Source of the DNA: Streptomyces sp. NBC_01446
GTDB taxonomy: Bacteria; Actinomycetota; Actinomycetes; Streptomycetales; Streptomycetaceae
NCBI RefSeq assembly: GCF_026340095.1
Contig: NZ_JAPEPO010000003.1
Coordinates: 496,001 to 560,000 of the forward strand
DNA: 64,000 bases
Direction: 5' to 3'
The position numbers and the translations under genes were made by a program. Below the pieces are notes generated by a model. It was not told where the DNA came from. It searched no databases and was given only the letters and a program-made list of their open reading frames with translations. Positions 18,288 through 26,971 of the stretch are shown piece by piece. Position 1 is the stretch's first letter; each line of letters opens with the position of its first letter.

Positions 18288-19366
18288 TTCTTCCGCTTCG
18301 CGGCCACGAGCGCGTTCACGATCGCGTCGTACGCGGGCTTGTGCTGCAGGTTCTCGTCCCAGGGCAGCGCGGCGCCCTCGCTCGGGAAGACCGACGGGAT
18401 CCATGAGTGCCGGTCGGAGTATCCCCACACGGTGATGCCCACGCACCGCCGCACGGCGAGGCAGGCGCTGGTGGCCCGCCCGTACCAGTCGGCCTGCTGG
18501 GCCAGCTTGGCGTCGTCCGCCGGGAGGATCATGCGGATGTCGAGCTCGGTGAGGGCGACGTCGAGGCCCAGGTCGGCGAAGCGCTGGATGTTCTGCTGCA
18601 TCTGGTACGGGAAGCCGTACTGCAGGGCGAGGTGCGCCTGCATGCCGAAGCCGTCGACCGGTACGCCGTCCGCCTTGAGCTGCTTGATCAGCGTGTAGTA
18701 GGCGTCCGACTTCGCCCCGATCCCCTCGACGTTGTAGTCGTTGAGGTACAGCTTGACCTTGGGGTCGGCGGCGTGCGCCCAGCGCAGGGCGTCGGCGATG
18801 TAGCCGGGGCCGAGCGTCTTGTAGAAGATGTTCTCCCGGTACGTGCCGTCCTCGTTCATGATCTCGTTGGCCACGTCCCAGGCGAAGACCTTGCCCTTGT
18901 AGTGCTTCACCTCGGTCGTGATGTGGTTCTTGAGGATCGAGCGCAGCTCGTCGGCGGTCCAGGTGCCGTCCGTCAGCCAGCTCGGCAGCTGGCTGTGCCA
19001 CAGCAGGGTGTGGCCGCGCACCTTCAGATGGTGGGCCTTTGCGTACGCCACGATCTCGTCGCCGGCCGTGAAGTCGAAGACGCCGCGCCGGGGTTCGGTG
19101 GCGTACCACTTCATGCCGTTGCCGGGGGTGGTGGCGCCGAACTCGCTGCCGAGCAGATCGGCGTACGCGGTGTCGTCGAGCTCCGGGTTGTCGACGGCCG
19201 AGCCGAAGTAGCGGCCGGTCTGCCGGGCGAGGGAGTCCAGCGTCGTGGCCTTGTGGCGGTCGGCGTCGGCGTGGGCGGCCGGGGCGGCCAGGCCGCCGAG
19301 GAGCAGGGCCGCGCCGACACCGAAGGCAGCGGTTCTCGTACGGGCGCGGCGTGCGGGTGTGCGCAT
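18284..19366 (-). CDS. Secreted GH10 endo-1,4-beta-xylanase
   Basis: The 360-residue enzyme has a twin-arginine-containing signal peptide (RRARTRTAAFGVGAALLLGG, cut near AHADA) and one GH10 catalytic domain. Acid/base E168 is in WDVANEIMNED and nucleophile E274 in ALTELDIR; LLWHSQLPSW and NDYNVEG are further GH10 motifs. No carbohydrate-binding module is attached, unlike the classic Streptomyces XlnA. GAGGAGATCATC precedes ATG 19366. It is 75 bases after GH3 and overlaps GH62, and so is the sixth gene of the leftward xylan operon. Confidence 0.95.
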   Translation of the reverse strand: MRTPARRARTRTAAFGVGAALLLGGLAAPAAHADADRHKATTLDSLARQTGRYFGSAVDNPELDDTAYADLLGSEFGATTPGNGMKWYATEPRRGVFDFTAGDEIVAYAKAHHLKVRGHTLLWHSQLPSWLTDGTWTADELRSILKNHITTEVKHYKGKVFAWDVANEIMNEDGTYRENIFYKTLGPGYIADALRWAHAADPKVKLYLNDYNVEGIGAKSDAYYTLIKQLKADGVPVDGFGMQAHLALQYGFPYQMQQNIQRFADLGLDVALTELDIRMILPADDAKLAQQADWYGRATSACLAVRRCVGITVWGYSDRHSWIPSVFPSEGAALPWDENLQHKPAYDAIVNALVAAKRKK

Positions 19367-19441
19367 GATGATCTCCTCAACTGGGGGGCGGCGATGTGCG
19401 GTTGGCCTTGCGCGGAACGTCGTACATGTGGTGCCGGCGCG

Positions 19442-21664
19442 TCACTTGACGCGCATGTCGCACCGCATCCGCCGCTCGTGCCCGACCTCCCGCTCCGCCC
19501 CCGTCAGGGTGAGCGGCACGGTGTGGTGGACGCGTTCGCTGGACGCGGCGACGCGCAGTTCGAGGGCTCCGGGTTCGACGACGCGGCGGCCGTCGGCGCC
19601 GGTGTACGCGGCGAGGTCCGCCGGGAACGTGGCGTGGACTTCGGCGGACGCACCGGCGTCGAGCGTGACGCGGGCGTAGCCGACGAGCCGGACCTCGGGG
19701 CGGGCGACGGTGCCCACGGGGTCGTGAAGGTAGAGCTGGACGACCTCGGTGCCGGACCGCTCGCCGGTGTTGCGGACGGTGAGGCGGATCGACGTCTCGC
19801 CGTCGGTGGGCAGTTCGGGGGCCTCGCACTCGGGGGTGTCCCAGGTGAACTCCGTGTAGGACAGGCCGTGCCCGAACGGGAACAGGGGTGTCGGGTCCAC
19901 GGTGCTGGGGAAGCCGTGGCGGCCGAGCGGCGGAGCGAGGTACGGGGCGGGCTGGCCGCCGGGGCTGCGGGGCACCGAGACGGGGAGCCGCCCGGACGGC
20001 TCGACCCGTCCGGACAGGACGCCCGCGACGGCGCCGCCGCCCTCCTGTCCGGGGAAGAACGCCTGGACGACCGCCGCGGCCCGGTCGGCCCAGCGGCCGA
20101 GTGCGTAGGGCCTGCCGCTGAGTACGACGATGACGACCGGCGCACCGCAGGCCATCGCCTCGTCGAGCAACTCGGCCTGACCATACGGCAGTTCCAGGTC
20201 CTCGGCGTCACATCCCTCGCCCGACGAGCCGCGCCCGAACAGGCCCGAGCGGTCCCCGACCACGGCCAGGCACACATCGGCGCCGGCCGGATCGTCGACG
20301 AACACGGCGTCCGGCAGCTCGGTGCGCAGCGCCTCGGCGAGTGTCGGCACCTCGACACCGGTCGGCAGGCCGGGGTGGTGGACTCCGACGTGCCGGGGGA
20401 ACGTGTAGCAGCCGAGCATGGCGGCCTGTTCGTGGGCGAGCGGACCGACGAGCCCGATGCGCAGCCCGTCGCTCAGCGGCAGGGCCCCGGAGTCGTTGGC
20501 GAGCAGGACGACCGACTCCTGCGCGACCTTCTGGGCCAGCTCCCGCATGTGTGGGGGGTTCAGATCGACGGGCGCGCCGCCCGTGACGGGCTCCCAGTCG
20601 GGGTCGAGCAGCCCCAGTTCGCATTTCTGCGTGAGTACGCGCAGCGCGGCCCGGTCGAGCAGTTCCTCGGGGAGCGGGTCCGCGGGGCTGAAGCAGCGGG
20701 CCGCGGGCAGCTCCACGTCGACGCCGGCGGCGAGGGCGAGGCGCGCCGCGCCGGCCTCCCCGTCGGTGACCCGGTGCGCCTCCTCCAGCAGCGAGACGCC
20801 GTAGTAGTCCGAGACCACGGTTCCGGTGAACTCCCATTGTTCGCGTAGGAGTTGGGTGAGCAGCTGCGTGTGGGCGTGGGCGGGCAGGCCGTCAATGTCG
20901 TTGTAGGCGGGCATCACGGAGCGGGCGCCACCGTCGCGCAGCGCCATCTCGAACGGCGGCAGGATCACGTCGGCGAGCTCGCGCGGGCCGATCGAGGCGG
21001 GCGCGTGGTTGCGGGCGGCGCGGGAGGCCGAGTACCCGGCGAAGTGCTTGAGGGTGGCGACGATCCCGGCGGTCTCCAGGCCGCGCACATACGCGGTGCC
21101 GATGCTACCGACCAGGTACGGGTCCTCGCCGATGGCTTCTTCGGTGCGGCCCCAGCGTGCGTCCCGCACGACGTCCAGGACCGGGGCGAGCCCCTGGTGG
21201 ATGCCGACCGCGCGCATCGACGTACCGATGGACTGCGCCATCTCCGTCACCAGCGCGGGGTCGAAGGTGGCGCCCCAGGCCAGCGGGGTCGGGAAGACGG
21301 TGGCCTGCCAGGCGGTGAAGCCGGTCAGACACTCCTCGTGGGCGAGCGCGGGCAGGGCGAACCGGTTGCCGGCGCGGATGGTGCGTTGCAGTTCGGCGAG
21401 GCGGGCCGCGCCCTCGGCGGGTTCGACGGGAACCGTGGCGAAGGGGCGGGTGAGCTGGCCGAGCCCGTACGGAAGGAGTGCGTCGAGGGCGGCGCTGCGG
21501 GCCGCGTAGGTGTTCTGGCCAGGGGCGACATCGGCGCCGTCGGTGTCAGCGCCGATCCATACGCTGGAAAGCTGGGCGGTCTTCTCCTCGGTGGTCATCC
21601 GGGCGAGCAGGTCCGCCGCCCGGACGTGGGCGGGCAGGGTGGTGTCCTGCCAGGGCTTGACCAT
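19442..21664 (-). CDS. bxlA: GH3 beta-xylosidase / beta-glucosidase
   Basis: ATG 21664 with GAGGAG five bases upstream gives 740 residues without a signal peptide, so it acts inside the cell on imported oligosaccharides. The (alpha/beta)8 domain (VWGATFDPAL-like region, DVVRDARWGRTEEAIGEDP, LKHFAGYSASR) carries the nucleophile in TVVSDYYGVS near residue 286. It is followed by the alpha/beta sandwich and a C-terminal fibronectin-III-like domain (YTEFTWDTPE, ... RVHHTVPLTLTG). It lies 56 bases after the permeases. The order matches the bxlE-F-G-A operons of streptomycetes, hence the symbol, which is by context. Confidence 0.9.
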   Translation of the reverse strand: MVKPWQDTTLPAHVRAADLLARMTTEEKTAQLSSVWIGADTDGADVAPGQNTYAARSAALDALLPYGLGQLTRPFATVPVEPAEGAARLAELQRTIRAGNRFALPALAHEECLTGFTAWQATVFPTPLAWGATFDPALVTEMAQSIGTSMRAVGIHQGLAPVLDVVRDARWGRTEEAIGEDPYLVGSIGTAYVRGLETAGIVATLKHFAGYSASRAARNHAPASIGPRELADVILPPFEMALRDGGARSVMPAYNDIDGLPAHAHTQLLTQLLREQWEFTGTVVSDYYGVSLLEEAHRVTDGEAGAARLALAAGVDVELPAARCFSPADPLPEELLDRAALRVLTQKCELGLLDPDWEPVTGGAPVDLNPPHMRELAQKVAQESVVLLANDSGALPLSDGLRIGLVGPLAHEQAAMLGCYTFPRHVGVHHPGLPTGVEVPTLAEALRTELPDAVFVDDPAGADVCLAVVGDRSGLFGRGSSGEGCDAEDLELPYGQAELLDEAMACGAPVVIVVLSGRPYALGRWADRAAAVVQAFFPGQEGGGAVAGVLSGRVEPSGRLPVSVPRSPGGQPAPYLAPPLGRHGFPSTVDPTPLFPFGHGLSYTEFTWDTPECEAPELPTDGETSIRLTVRNTGERSGTEVVQLYLHDPVGTVARPEVRLVGYARVTLDAGASAEVHATFPADLAAYTGADGRRVVEPGALELRVAASSERVHHTVPLTLTGAEREVGHERRMRCDMRVK

Positions 21665-21720
21665 GGAACTCCTCAAGTCTGGTGCGTGCAGGGGATGTTG
21701 GCGATGCCGGGCGGGCGGTG

Positions 21721-22587
21721 TCAGCCCTTGGTCGCGCCCATGGTGATGCCGCCGATCAGCTGCCGTTCGGCGACCGCGTAGAAGCCGAGCGCGGGGATCA
21801 TGGACAGCACGAGATAGGCGAAGACGCGGGCCACGTCGGTCGAGTACTGGCCCTGGAACTGCTGGACACCGACCGGGATCGTCCACCAGGTGGGTTCACT
21901 GAAGACGAGCAGCGGCAGCAGGAAGTTGTTCCAGCTCCCCACCACGGCAAGGACGGAGACGGTGCCGAGGGCGGGCCGCGCCATGGGCAGCAGGATCCGC
22001 CAGAAGAAGCCGAACGGGGAGCACCCGTCGAGCGTGGCCGCCTCCTCCAGCTCGCCGGGGATCTCCCGGAAGAAGCCGCGCAGGATGACGAGGGTCATGG
22101 GCAGCCCGAACGCGGCCTGCGGCAGGATCACGCCCCACGGATTGTCGAGCAGCCCGAAGGTGCGCAGCAGAACGAACAGCGGCAGGATCGCCACGGCGAA
22201 CGGGAACATCAGGCCGATGGCGAAGAGAGTGAACAGCAACTCCCTTCCCTTGAAGGCGAATCGGGCGAGCGCGAAGGCGGCTAGGGCGGCCGCTCCCACG
22301 GTGAGGATCGTGGTGGCGACGGCGATGAGGGTGGACGAGCCGAGCATCCGCCAGAAGGCGGTGTCGCCGAGGATGCCGGTGTAGTTGGACACCACCCAGG
22401 GGGACGGCAGTCCGAAACTGTTGTCGGACAGCTGGTCGGTGGATTTGAAGCCGGAGATCAGGGCGTACAGCAGCGGCGTCACCATGAACACGCCTACCAC
22501 CCACGCGGTCACATACAGAGGGAAGGAGCGCAGTCGGCGCCGACGGGCCGCGCCGCGTGCGGTCAGGGTTCGGGCCGGCGCGCTCAA
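21721..22587 (-). CDS. bxlG: Sugar ABC transporter permease (MalG type)
   Basis: Six membrane helices and the EAA loop (EEAATLDGCSPFGFFWRILLP, 20 bases cannot be given but EEAATLDG near residue 185) mark a MalG-type permease. The best start is TTG 22587, overlapping the upstream TGA (TTGA), which gives 288 residues; there is no ATG in a sensible place. It forms the import channel with the next gene. The ATPase is not encoded here, as is usual in Streptomyces, where MsiK serves many importers. Confidence 0.9.
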   Translation of the reverse strand: MSAPARTLTARGAARRRRLRSFPLYVTAWVVGVFMVTPLLYALISGFKSTDQLSDNSFGLPSPWVVSNYTGILGDTAFWRMLGSSTLIAVATTILTVGAAALAAFALARFAFKGRELLFTLFAIGLMFPFAVAILPLFVLLRTFGLLDNPWGVILPQAAFGLPMTLVILRGFFREIPGELEEAATLDGCSPFGFFWRILLPMARPALGTVSVLAVVGSWNNFLLPLLVFSEPTWWTIPVGVQQFQGQYSTDVARVFAYLVLSMIPALGFYAVAERQLIGGITMGATKG

Positions 22588-23573
22588 CGGGTCGCTCGCA
22601 TGTTGGTGAGAGCTCCTTCGGTGTCGCGGCGCAGCACGAACCGCTGGTAGACGAGGGCGAAGAAGAGGCTGATGAGGAACATCGCGATGCTGATCGCGCT
22701 GGCGTAGCCGACCTGGTAGCGCTTGAACCCGAACTGGAACATGGTGACGGCCATCGTCTCGGAGTGGTGGTCGGGGCCGCCCTGGGTCACCACCCACACC
22801 AGGTCGAAGAGCTGGATGGCGCCGATCACGGACAGGAAGATCGTCATCCTGATCGTGGGCCCGAGCAGCGGCAGCGTGATGTGGCGGAAGCGCTGCCAGG
22901 CGCCCGCGCCGTCGAGGCGGGCGGCCTCGTGGAGCTCGGCGGGGATGCCCTGCAGCCCGGCGAGGTAGAGCATCATGTGGAAGCCGAAGTACTTCCAGGT
23001 CATGACCAGGAAGAGCGTAGGCAGGACGCTGCCCTGTCCGGCGAACCAGAGGCCGCCGAGCCCGTCGAGGCCGATCGCTCCGAGCGCCTTGTCCGCGAGA
23101 CCCTGGTCCGGCTGGAAGATCATGGAGAACAGGACGCCGGTGATGACCTCGGACAGGACGTACGGAGCGAAGAAGAGCATCCGGTAGACGGCCCGCCCGC
23201 GCAGCTTCTGGTTCAGGAGCACGGCCATGACGAGCGCGAACGGCAGTTGCAGGACGAGCGAGAAGGCGACGAGCATGCCGCCGCGCGAGAGGTCGCCGAG
23301 GAAGACCGGGTCATCGAAGAGGCGGATGAAGTTGTCGAGGCCCACGAAGTCCGAGGGCGACCCGATCCCTCCCCAGTTGAAGAAGCTGACGTAGAGGGCG
23401 TACAGGATCGGGGTGAGGACGAGCAGGCAGAACAGGACGAGGGCCGGCACGGTGAAGACGAAGGGGGTCAGCCAGTCCCGCAGCCGCCGCATCCGCGGGC
23501 GCGAGTCGGCGCTCACGCCGCTCGGCTCCTTGGCGATGTCCCGGCGGACGTCGCGCGCCTGGATGGAAGTCAT
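22584..23573 (-). CDS. bxlF: Sugar ABC transporter permease (MalF type)
   Basis: The 329-residue protein has a cytoplasmic tail and six predicted membrane helices (FVFTVPALVLFCLLVL is the first). The EAA motif is HEAARLDGAGAWQRF near residue 220. It starts 15 bases after the binding-protein stop and overlaps the second permease by four bases, so all three import genes are co-translated. Confidence 0.92.
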   Translation of the reverse strand: MTSIQARDVRRDIAKEPSGVSADSRPRMRRLRDWLTPFVFTVPALVLFCLLVLTPILYALYVSFFNWGGIGSPSDFVGLDNFIRLFDDPVFLGDLSRGGMLVAFSLVLQLPFALVMAVLLNQKLRGRAVYRMLFFAPYVLSEVITGVLFSMIFQPDQGLADKALGAIGLDGLGGLWFAGQGSVLPTLFLVMTWKYFGFHMMLYLAGLQGIPAELHEAARLDGAGAWQRFRHITLPLLGPTIRMTIFLSVIGAIQLFDLVWVVTQGGPDHHSETMAVTMFQFGFKRYQVGYASAISIAMFLISLFFALVYQRFVLRRDTEGALTNMRATR

Positions 23574-23588
23574 CGAAAGAGTCCCGGG

Positions 23589-24884
23589 CTACTGGCTCTT
23601 GGCGACCTGAGTGATGGAACGCGCCACTTGTTCGGGGGACTTGGACCCGGCGATCAGAGCGGCCACCGAGTCGTTGACCTCCTGTCCGACGGCCGGCGGG
23701 TAGGCCTGGTCGAGGTAGAGCTGGAAGCCGGTGGAGGCGTTCAGCATGTCGGAAACCGCCTTGAGGTAGGGGTCGGTGAGGGCGCCCATGGAGCCCTTGT
23801 TGATCGGGATCAGGACTCCCGCCTTGACGAGCTTGCTGTCCGACTCGGCGCCCATGAAGAACTTCAGGAAGTCGATGGCCTCCTTGGGCGCGCCCTTGCG
23901 CAGGGCGTAGCCGCCACCGCCGCCGAAGACGTCGGTGCCCTTGCCCTTGCCGCCCTCGACGGAGGGGAACGGGAAGAAGCCGAGGTCGTTGCCGATCCCC
24001 TTGCCCTCGGCCGCCTGAACGGTGGGCGCCCACTGCCCCATCAGCTCCATCGCCGCCTTTCCGTTGCCCATCTGGGCGGCCTCGCCCGTGGGGCCCGAGA
24101 AGGCGGCGCCGAGGAAGCCCTTCTGGAACGGCTGGAGGGCGACGAGTTCCTTGATGTGCTCGCCCGCCTTGACGAAGTCGTCGCCGGTGAAGTCCTTGGC
24201 CTCGGCGGCCTTCTGCATCCCGTCGACGCCCGCGATGCGCATCGCGAGGTAGGCCCAGTAGTACATGCCGGGCCACTTGTCCTTGCCGGCGAGGGCGATC
24301 GGGGTGATGCCGGCCGTCTTCAGCTTCCTGACCGTGTCGAGGAAGTCGGACCAGGTCGTGGGCGGGGTGGCGACACCGGCCTTCTTGAAGAGCGCCTTGT
24401 TGTACCAGAAGCCCACGCCGCCGATGTCGATCGGCACCGCGTACAGCTTGCCGTCGAACTGGTAGGCCTCCTTGGAGACGGGCACCAGGTCGTCGATCCA
24501 CGGCTTGACGGAGTCTGTGAGGTCCTCTACGAGACCGGCGTCCACTTGCTGCTTCAGCACACCCCCGCCCCAGGTGTGGAACAGGTCCGGCAGCTTGTTG
24601 GAACTGGTCAGGGCGGTCAGCTTCGACTTGAACGCCTCGTTCTCCAGCGTCACCAGCTTGATCCGCACGTCGGGGTGGGCCTTCTCGTACGCCTTGGCCT
24701 GCTCCGCCCACAGCCGCTTGGACGGCTGGGTCGTCTGGATGTTCCACCACTCGACAACGGTGCGTCCCCGGCCGTCGGTGGACCCGGTGTCGGAGTCCCC
24801 GCAGGACGAGAGCACCACGGTCCCCAGACCGGCGACGGTGGCGGTGCCGAGGAATCGTCGGCGGGAGAAATCTGAGGCTGGCAT
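23589..24884 (-). CDS. bxlE: Extracellular sugar-binding lipoprotein (BxlE type)
   Basis: The 431-residue protein has a Tat-type lipoprotein signal: SRRRFLGTATVAGLG followed by the lipobox LSSC. The mature part is a family 1 solute-binding protein (VVEWWNIQTTQPSKRLW, NEAFKSKLTALTSSNKL, LFHTWGGGVLKQQVDAG), the last stretch being very like BxlE of streptomycetes, which binds xylobiose and xylotriose. GGAAGG before ATG 24884 is both ribosome site and half of an operator-like palindrome, so a repressor bound there would also mask the start region in DNA. Confidence 0.92.
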   Translation of the reverse strand: MPASDFSRRRFLGTATVAGLGTVVLSSCGDSDTGSTDGRGRTVVEWWNIQTTQPSKRLWAEQAKAYEKAHPDVRIKLVTLENEAFKSKLTALTSSNKLPDLFHTWGGGVLKQQVDAGLVEDLTDSVKPWIDDLVPVSKEAYQFDGKLYAVPIDIGGVGFWYNKALFKKAGVATPPTTWSDFLDTVRKLKTAGITPIALAGKDKWPGMYYWAYLAMRIAGVDGMQKAAEAKDFTGDDFVKAGEHIKELVALQPFQKGFLGAAFSGPTGEAAQMGNGKAAMELMGQWAPTVQAAEGKGIGNDLGFFPFPSVEGGKGKGTDVFGGGGGYALRKGAPKEAIDFLKFFMGAESDSKLVKAGVLIPINKGSMGALTDPYLKAVSDMLNASTGFQLYLDQAYPPAVGQEVNDSVAALIAGSKSPEQVARSITQVAKSQ

Positions 24885-24891
24885 GGCACAC

Positions 24892-24913
24892 CTTCCGGAA
24901 GAGATCCGAAAAC
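24892..24913 (-). promoter_or_regulatory. Operator-like palindromes upstream of the binding-protein gene
   Basis: CTTCCGGAAG (24892-24901) is a perfect 10-bp palindrome with the central CG typical of LacI-family operators. A weaker copy, ATCCGAAAAC, follows with its centre 11 bases away. Both lie downstream of the predicted transcription start, where bound repressor would block elongation. Similar sites precede the LacI gene itself. Confidence 0.6.
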
Positions 24914-24932
24914 TATCGGGAGATGGCCACGG

Positions 24933-24961
24933 AAGTTACGGACACGCGACGGGGGTGTCAA
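24933..24961 (-). promoter_or_regulatory. Predicted promoter of the xylan-sugar operon
   Basis: On the minus strand TTGACA (24961-24956) and TAACTT (24938-24933) are separated by exactly 17 bases, a near-consensus promoter for the principal sigma factor. It is about 50 bases upstream of the binding-protein ATG. Confidence 0.65.
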
Positions 24962-24993
24962 CGGCCTTTACAAAAGAGACCGTTGACACCCCC
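24951..24993. repeat. 14-bp perfect inverted repeat between the LacI and binding-protein genes
   Basis: GGGGGTGTCAACGG (24951-24964) and CCGTTGACACCCCC (24980-24993) are exact inverted copies around a 15-base loop. It follows the LacI stop (25010) by 16 bases and so may end that transcript, though no T-run follows. One arm contains the -35 hexamer of the operon promoter, so a protein site is also possible. Confidence 0.7.
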
Positions 24994-25009
24994 GGAGCGG
25001 CGTCTTCCG

Positions 25010-26068
25010 TTACGCCTCGCGCGGCGCCCCCGTACTGGCCCTGACCACGAGCTCCGTCGCCAGCTCGATGCGTGGCGACGCGGGCGCGACGTCGCGCGCG
25101 AGATCGAGAACGGCACGGGCCGCCAACTTGCCCATATCGGAAAGGGGTTGGCGCACCGTGGTGAGCGGCGGCGCGCTCCAGCGCACCTCCGGCAGGTCGT
25201 CGAAGCCGACGACGCTCATGTCCTCGGGCACCCGCAGACCGCTCCGGCGCAGCGCCTCGATCGCACCCAACGCCATCTGGTCACTGGCGGCGAAGACGGC
25301 GGTGGGCGGGTCCGAGAGATCCAGCAGCCGGTTGCAGCCGGTGAATCCGGACTCGTGGTAGAAGTCCCCGGGCACGACCAGCTCGTCCTCGACCGGCACG
25401 CCCGCGACGTCCAGGGCCGCCCGGTAGCCGTCGAGCCTGGCCCGGGAGCACAGCAGCCGGGGCGGGCCCTCGATGAACCCGATCCGGCGGTGACCGAGTC
25501 CCAGTAGATGCTCCGTCGCGGCCATTCCGCCCGCCCAGTTGGTAGCGCCCACCGTCGGCGCATCGGTGGCGGGCGAGCCGGCCGGGTCGATCACCACCAA
25601 CGGCACGCCCAGGCGCCGCAGTTCGTCGTGGAGGCCGGGTTCGAGGACGGACGTCACGAGGATCACCCCGTCGGAGGCGCGTGCCCGCAGATTGGTCATC
25701 CACTGCCGCGCGGCCCCCACCCGGTCATGGTTCGCGGAGACCACCGTGCCCACCTCGGCCTCGTGCGCGACCTCCTCGACACCGCGGATGATCTCCACGG
25801 CCCAAGGGCTGTCCAGGTCATTGAAGACCAGGTCGAGCAGGGCCGCCCGCCCCGCCGGCGCGGGCGGCCGACGCTGGTAACCGTGCCGGTGCAGCAGATC
25901 CTCGACCCGGGCCCGGGTGGCGGGCGAGACATCGGAGCGCCCGTTGACGACCCGCGAGACGGTGGGCACGGACACCCCTGCCTCCCGCGCGATCTCGGTG
26001 ATCGTCACCTTGGCCGGCCCGTCCGGGCTCCGCGTGGCAGCCTTGCGCTGAGCGCCTTCCCCGGCCAC
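25010..26068 (-). CDS. bxlR: LacI-family transcriptional regulator of the xylan locus
   Basis: GTG 26068 follows GGAGGTGGGG at seven bases and gives 352 residues; the longer frame from 26095 has no ribosome site. The N-terminal helix-turn-helix and hinge are typical LacI (ITEIAREAGVSVPTVSRVVNG), followed by a periplasmic-binding-protein-like sugar domain (VVGFDDLPEVRWSAPPLTTV). It is co-directional with and just upstream of the importer operon, as BxlR is. It probably represses bxlEFGA until a xylo-oligosaccharide binds, and represses itself through the sites at 26093-26124. Confidence 0.92.
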   Translation of the reverse strand: MAGEGAQRKAATRSPDGPAKVTITEIAREAGVSVPTVSRVVNGRSDVSPATRARVEDLLHRHGYQRRPPAPAGRAALLDLVFNDLDSPWAVEIIRGVEEVAHEAEVGTVVSANHDRVGAARQWMTNLRARASDGVILVTSVLEPGLHDELRRLGVPLVVIDPAGSPATDAPTVGATNWAGGMAATEHLLGLGHRRIGFIEGPPRLLCSRARLDGYRAALDVAGVPVEDELVVPGDFYHESGFTGCNRLLDLSDPPTAVFAASDQMALGAIEALRRSGLRVPEDMSVVGFDDLPEVRWSAPPLTTVRQPLSDMGKLAARAVLDLARDVAPASPRIELATELVVRASTGAPREA

Positions 26069-26092
26069 GTTCCCCACCTCCGTCAACCTGTG

Positions 26093-26124
26093 CATCCGGA
26101 AGATCTCCGTGTGCTTTCCGGAAA
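26093..26124 (-). promoter_or_regulatory. Operator-like palindromes upstream of the LacI gene
   Basis: TTTCCGGAAA (26115-26124) is a perfect palindrome and CATCCGGAAG (26093-26102) a near copy, with centres 22 bases apart, two helical turns. They share the TTCCGGAA core with the site before the binding-protein gene, which supports a single repressor acting at both promoters. Confidence 0.6.
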
Positions 26125-26434
26125 ACCGTAGGACATGCCCCCGGCCTGCCGCCCGTCAAGCCCCACCCTCCACGATCCCGCGCAGCCAGGCGAGTTGGCG
26201 CCGCACATGGGCGCTTCACCCCCTTGTCGACCGTTGTACGGATACGCGTGGATCTCCCGCCCCGATGGAGTCCTGCACGCTGGCCGCGGTGACGAGGACT
26301 CCGAGGAGGAGTCCGCCGGTGTCGATGCTCCGCTTGCGGCCCACAACCCGTCGGTCCTCTTACCGGCCTTCCCGCCTGCGGACTTGCGGCGGAGGAGGCT
26401 GTTGTACTGGTCGAAGACACCGTCTCCCTGCGGG
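26125..26434. other. Intergenic stretch, no gene seen
   Basis: This lies between the divergent-looking LacI promoter region and the 3' end of the phenolic acid decarboxylase gene. No frame shows convincing coding bias, and no strong hairpin was noticed. Confidence 0.4.
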
Positions 26435-26971
26435 TCAGTTGGTGCGGTGGGACCAGTTGGCAGGGAGGTCGCCGGGGGCGACGGAGATGACGGATTCGTC
26501 GTCCGCGCCGACGTACTCGAAGAGGGTGATGTGGGCGAACTCGGGGACCACGTAGATCGGGTAGGTGGGTCCGTTGTCGCGGTACGTGTGCACCTCGTCG
26601 AGGTGGTCGTTCTGGAAACACACGGTGCGTTCGCCGTGCTCCTCGACCCAGTGCGGGAAGAAGATCACCCCGTGCAAGCGGCACTTGCCCGGCATGACGT
26701 TGACCGAGACCGACGTGCCGGTCGGCTCGTTCCAGGAGACCTTGTAGCTGTCCTCGTCGAGCTGGACGAGATCCACGTGCTGGTCCTTGACCCAGCGCCC
26801 GCCGACCATGCCGGAGTGGATCCGGTAGTCGATGGTGTGGTCGTTCTTCACGTACATCTCGTACTGCCAGCCGTTGGAGTAGGTGTAGATGAAGCGGTGG
26901 CCGACGATCCCGGACAGGTTCTGCGGCGGAGCGGGCCGGGCGACGGTCGTCTCGAAGTCTTCAGTGGTCAG
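26435..26971 (-). CDS. padC: Phenolic acid decarboxylase
   Basis: The protein is a near-complete PadC lipocalin-like barrel: LSGIVGHRFIYTYSNGWQYE, YRIHSGMVGGRWVKDQ and TGTSVSVNVMPGKCRLHGVI contain the conserved tyrosines, arginine and glutamate region of the active site. It decarboxylates ferulate or p-coumarate to vinyl phenols. The normal N-terminus (TTEDFETTVARP) is encoded, but the codon where ATG is expected reads CTG (26971-26969), with a stop nine codons further upstream. The first ATG (26857) would delete 38 conserved residues. So either CTG is used or the start is lost. It could serve hydroxycinnamates freed from arabinoxylan. Confidence 0.85.
   Translation of the reverse strand: MTTEDFETTVARPAPPQNLSGIVGHRFIYTYSNGWQYEMYVKNDHTIDYRIHSGMVGGRWVKDQHVDLVQLDEDSYKVSWNEPTGTSVSVNVMPGKCRLHGVIFFPHWVEEHGERTVCFQNDHLDEVHTYRDNGPTYPIYVVPEFAHITLFEYVGADDESVISVAPGDLPANWSHRTN

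Noticed and set aside
18407..20848. Plus-strand open frame of 813 codons
   Set aside because: It is the antisense of the GH10 and GH3 genes, with the glycine/valine/arginine composition of a shadow frame and no family match.
22557..24875. Plus-strand open frame of 772 codons
   Set aside because: Antisense of the ABC importer genes; E/G/D-rich shadow composition, no ribosome site and no domain.
24951..24993. Classical rho-independent terminator
   Set aside because: The hairpin is strong but no T-run follows in either direction; kept as a repeat of open function.
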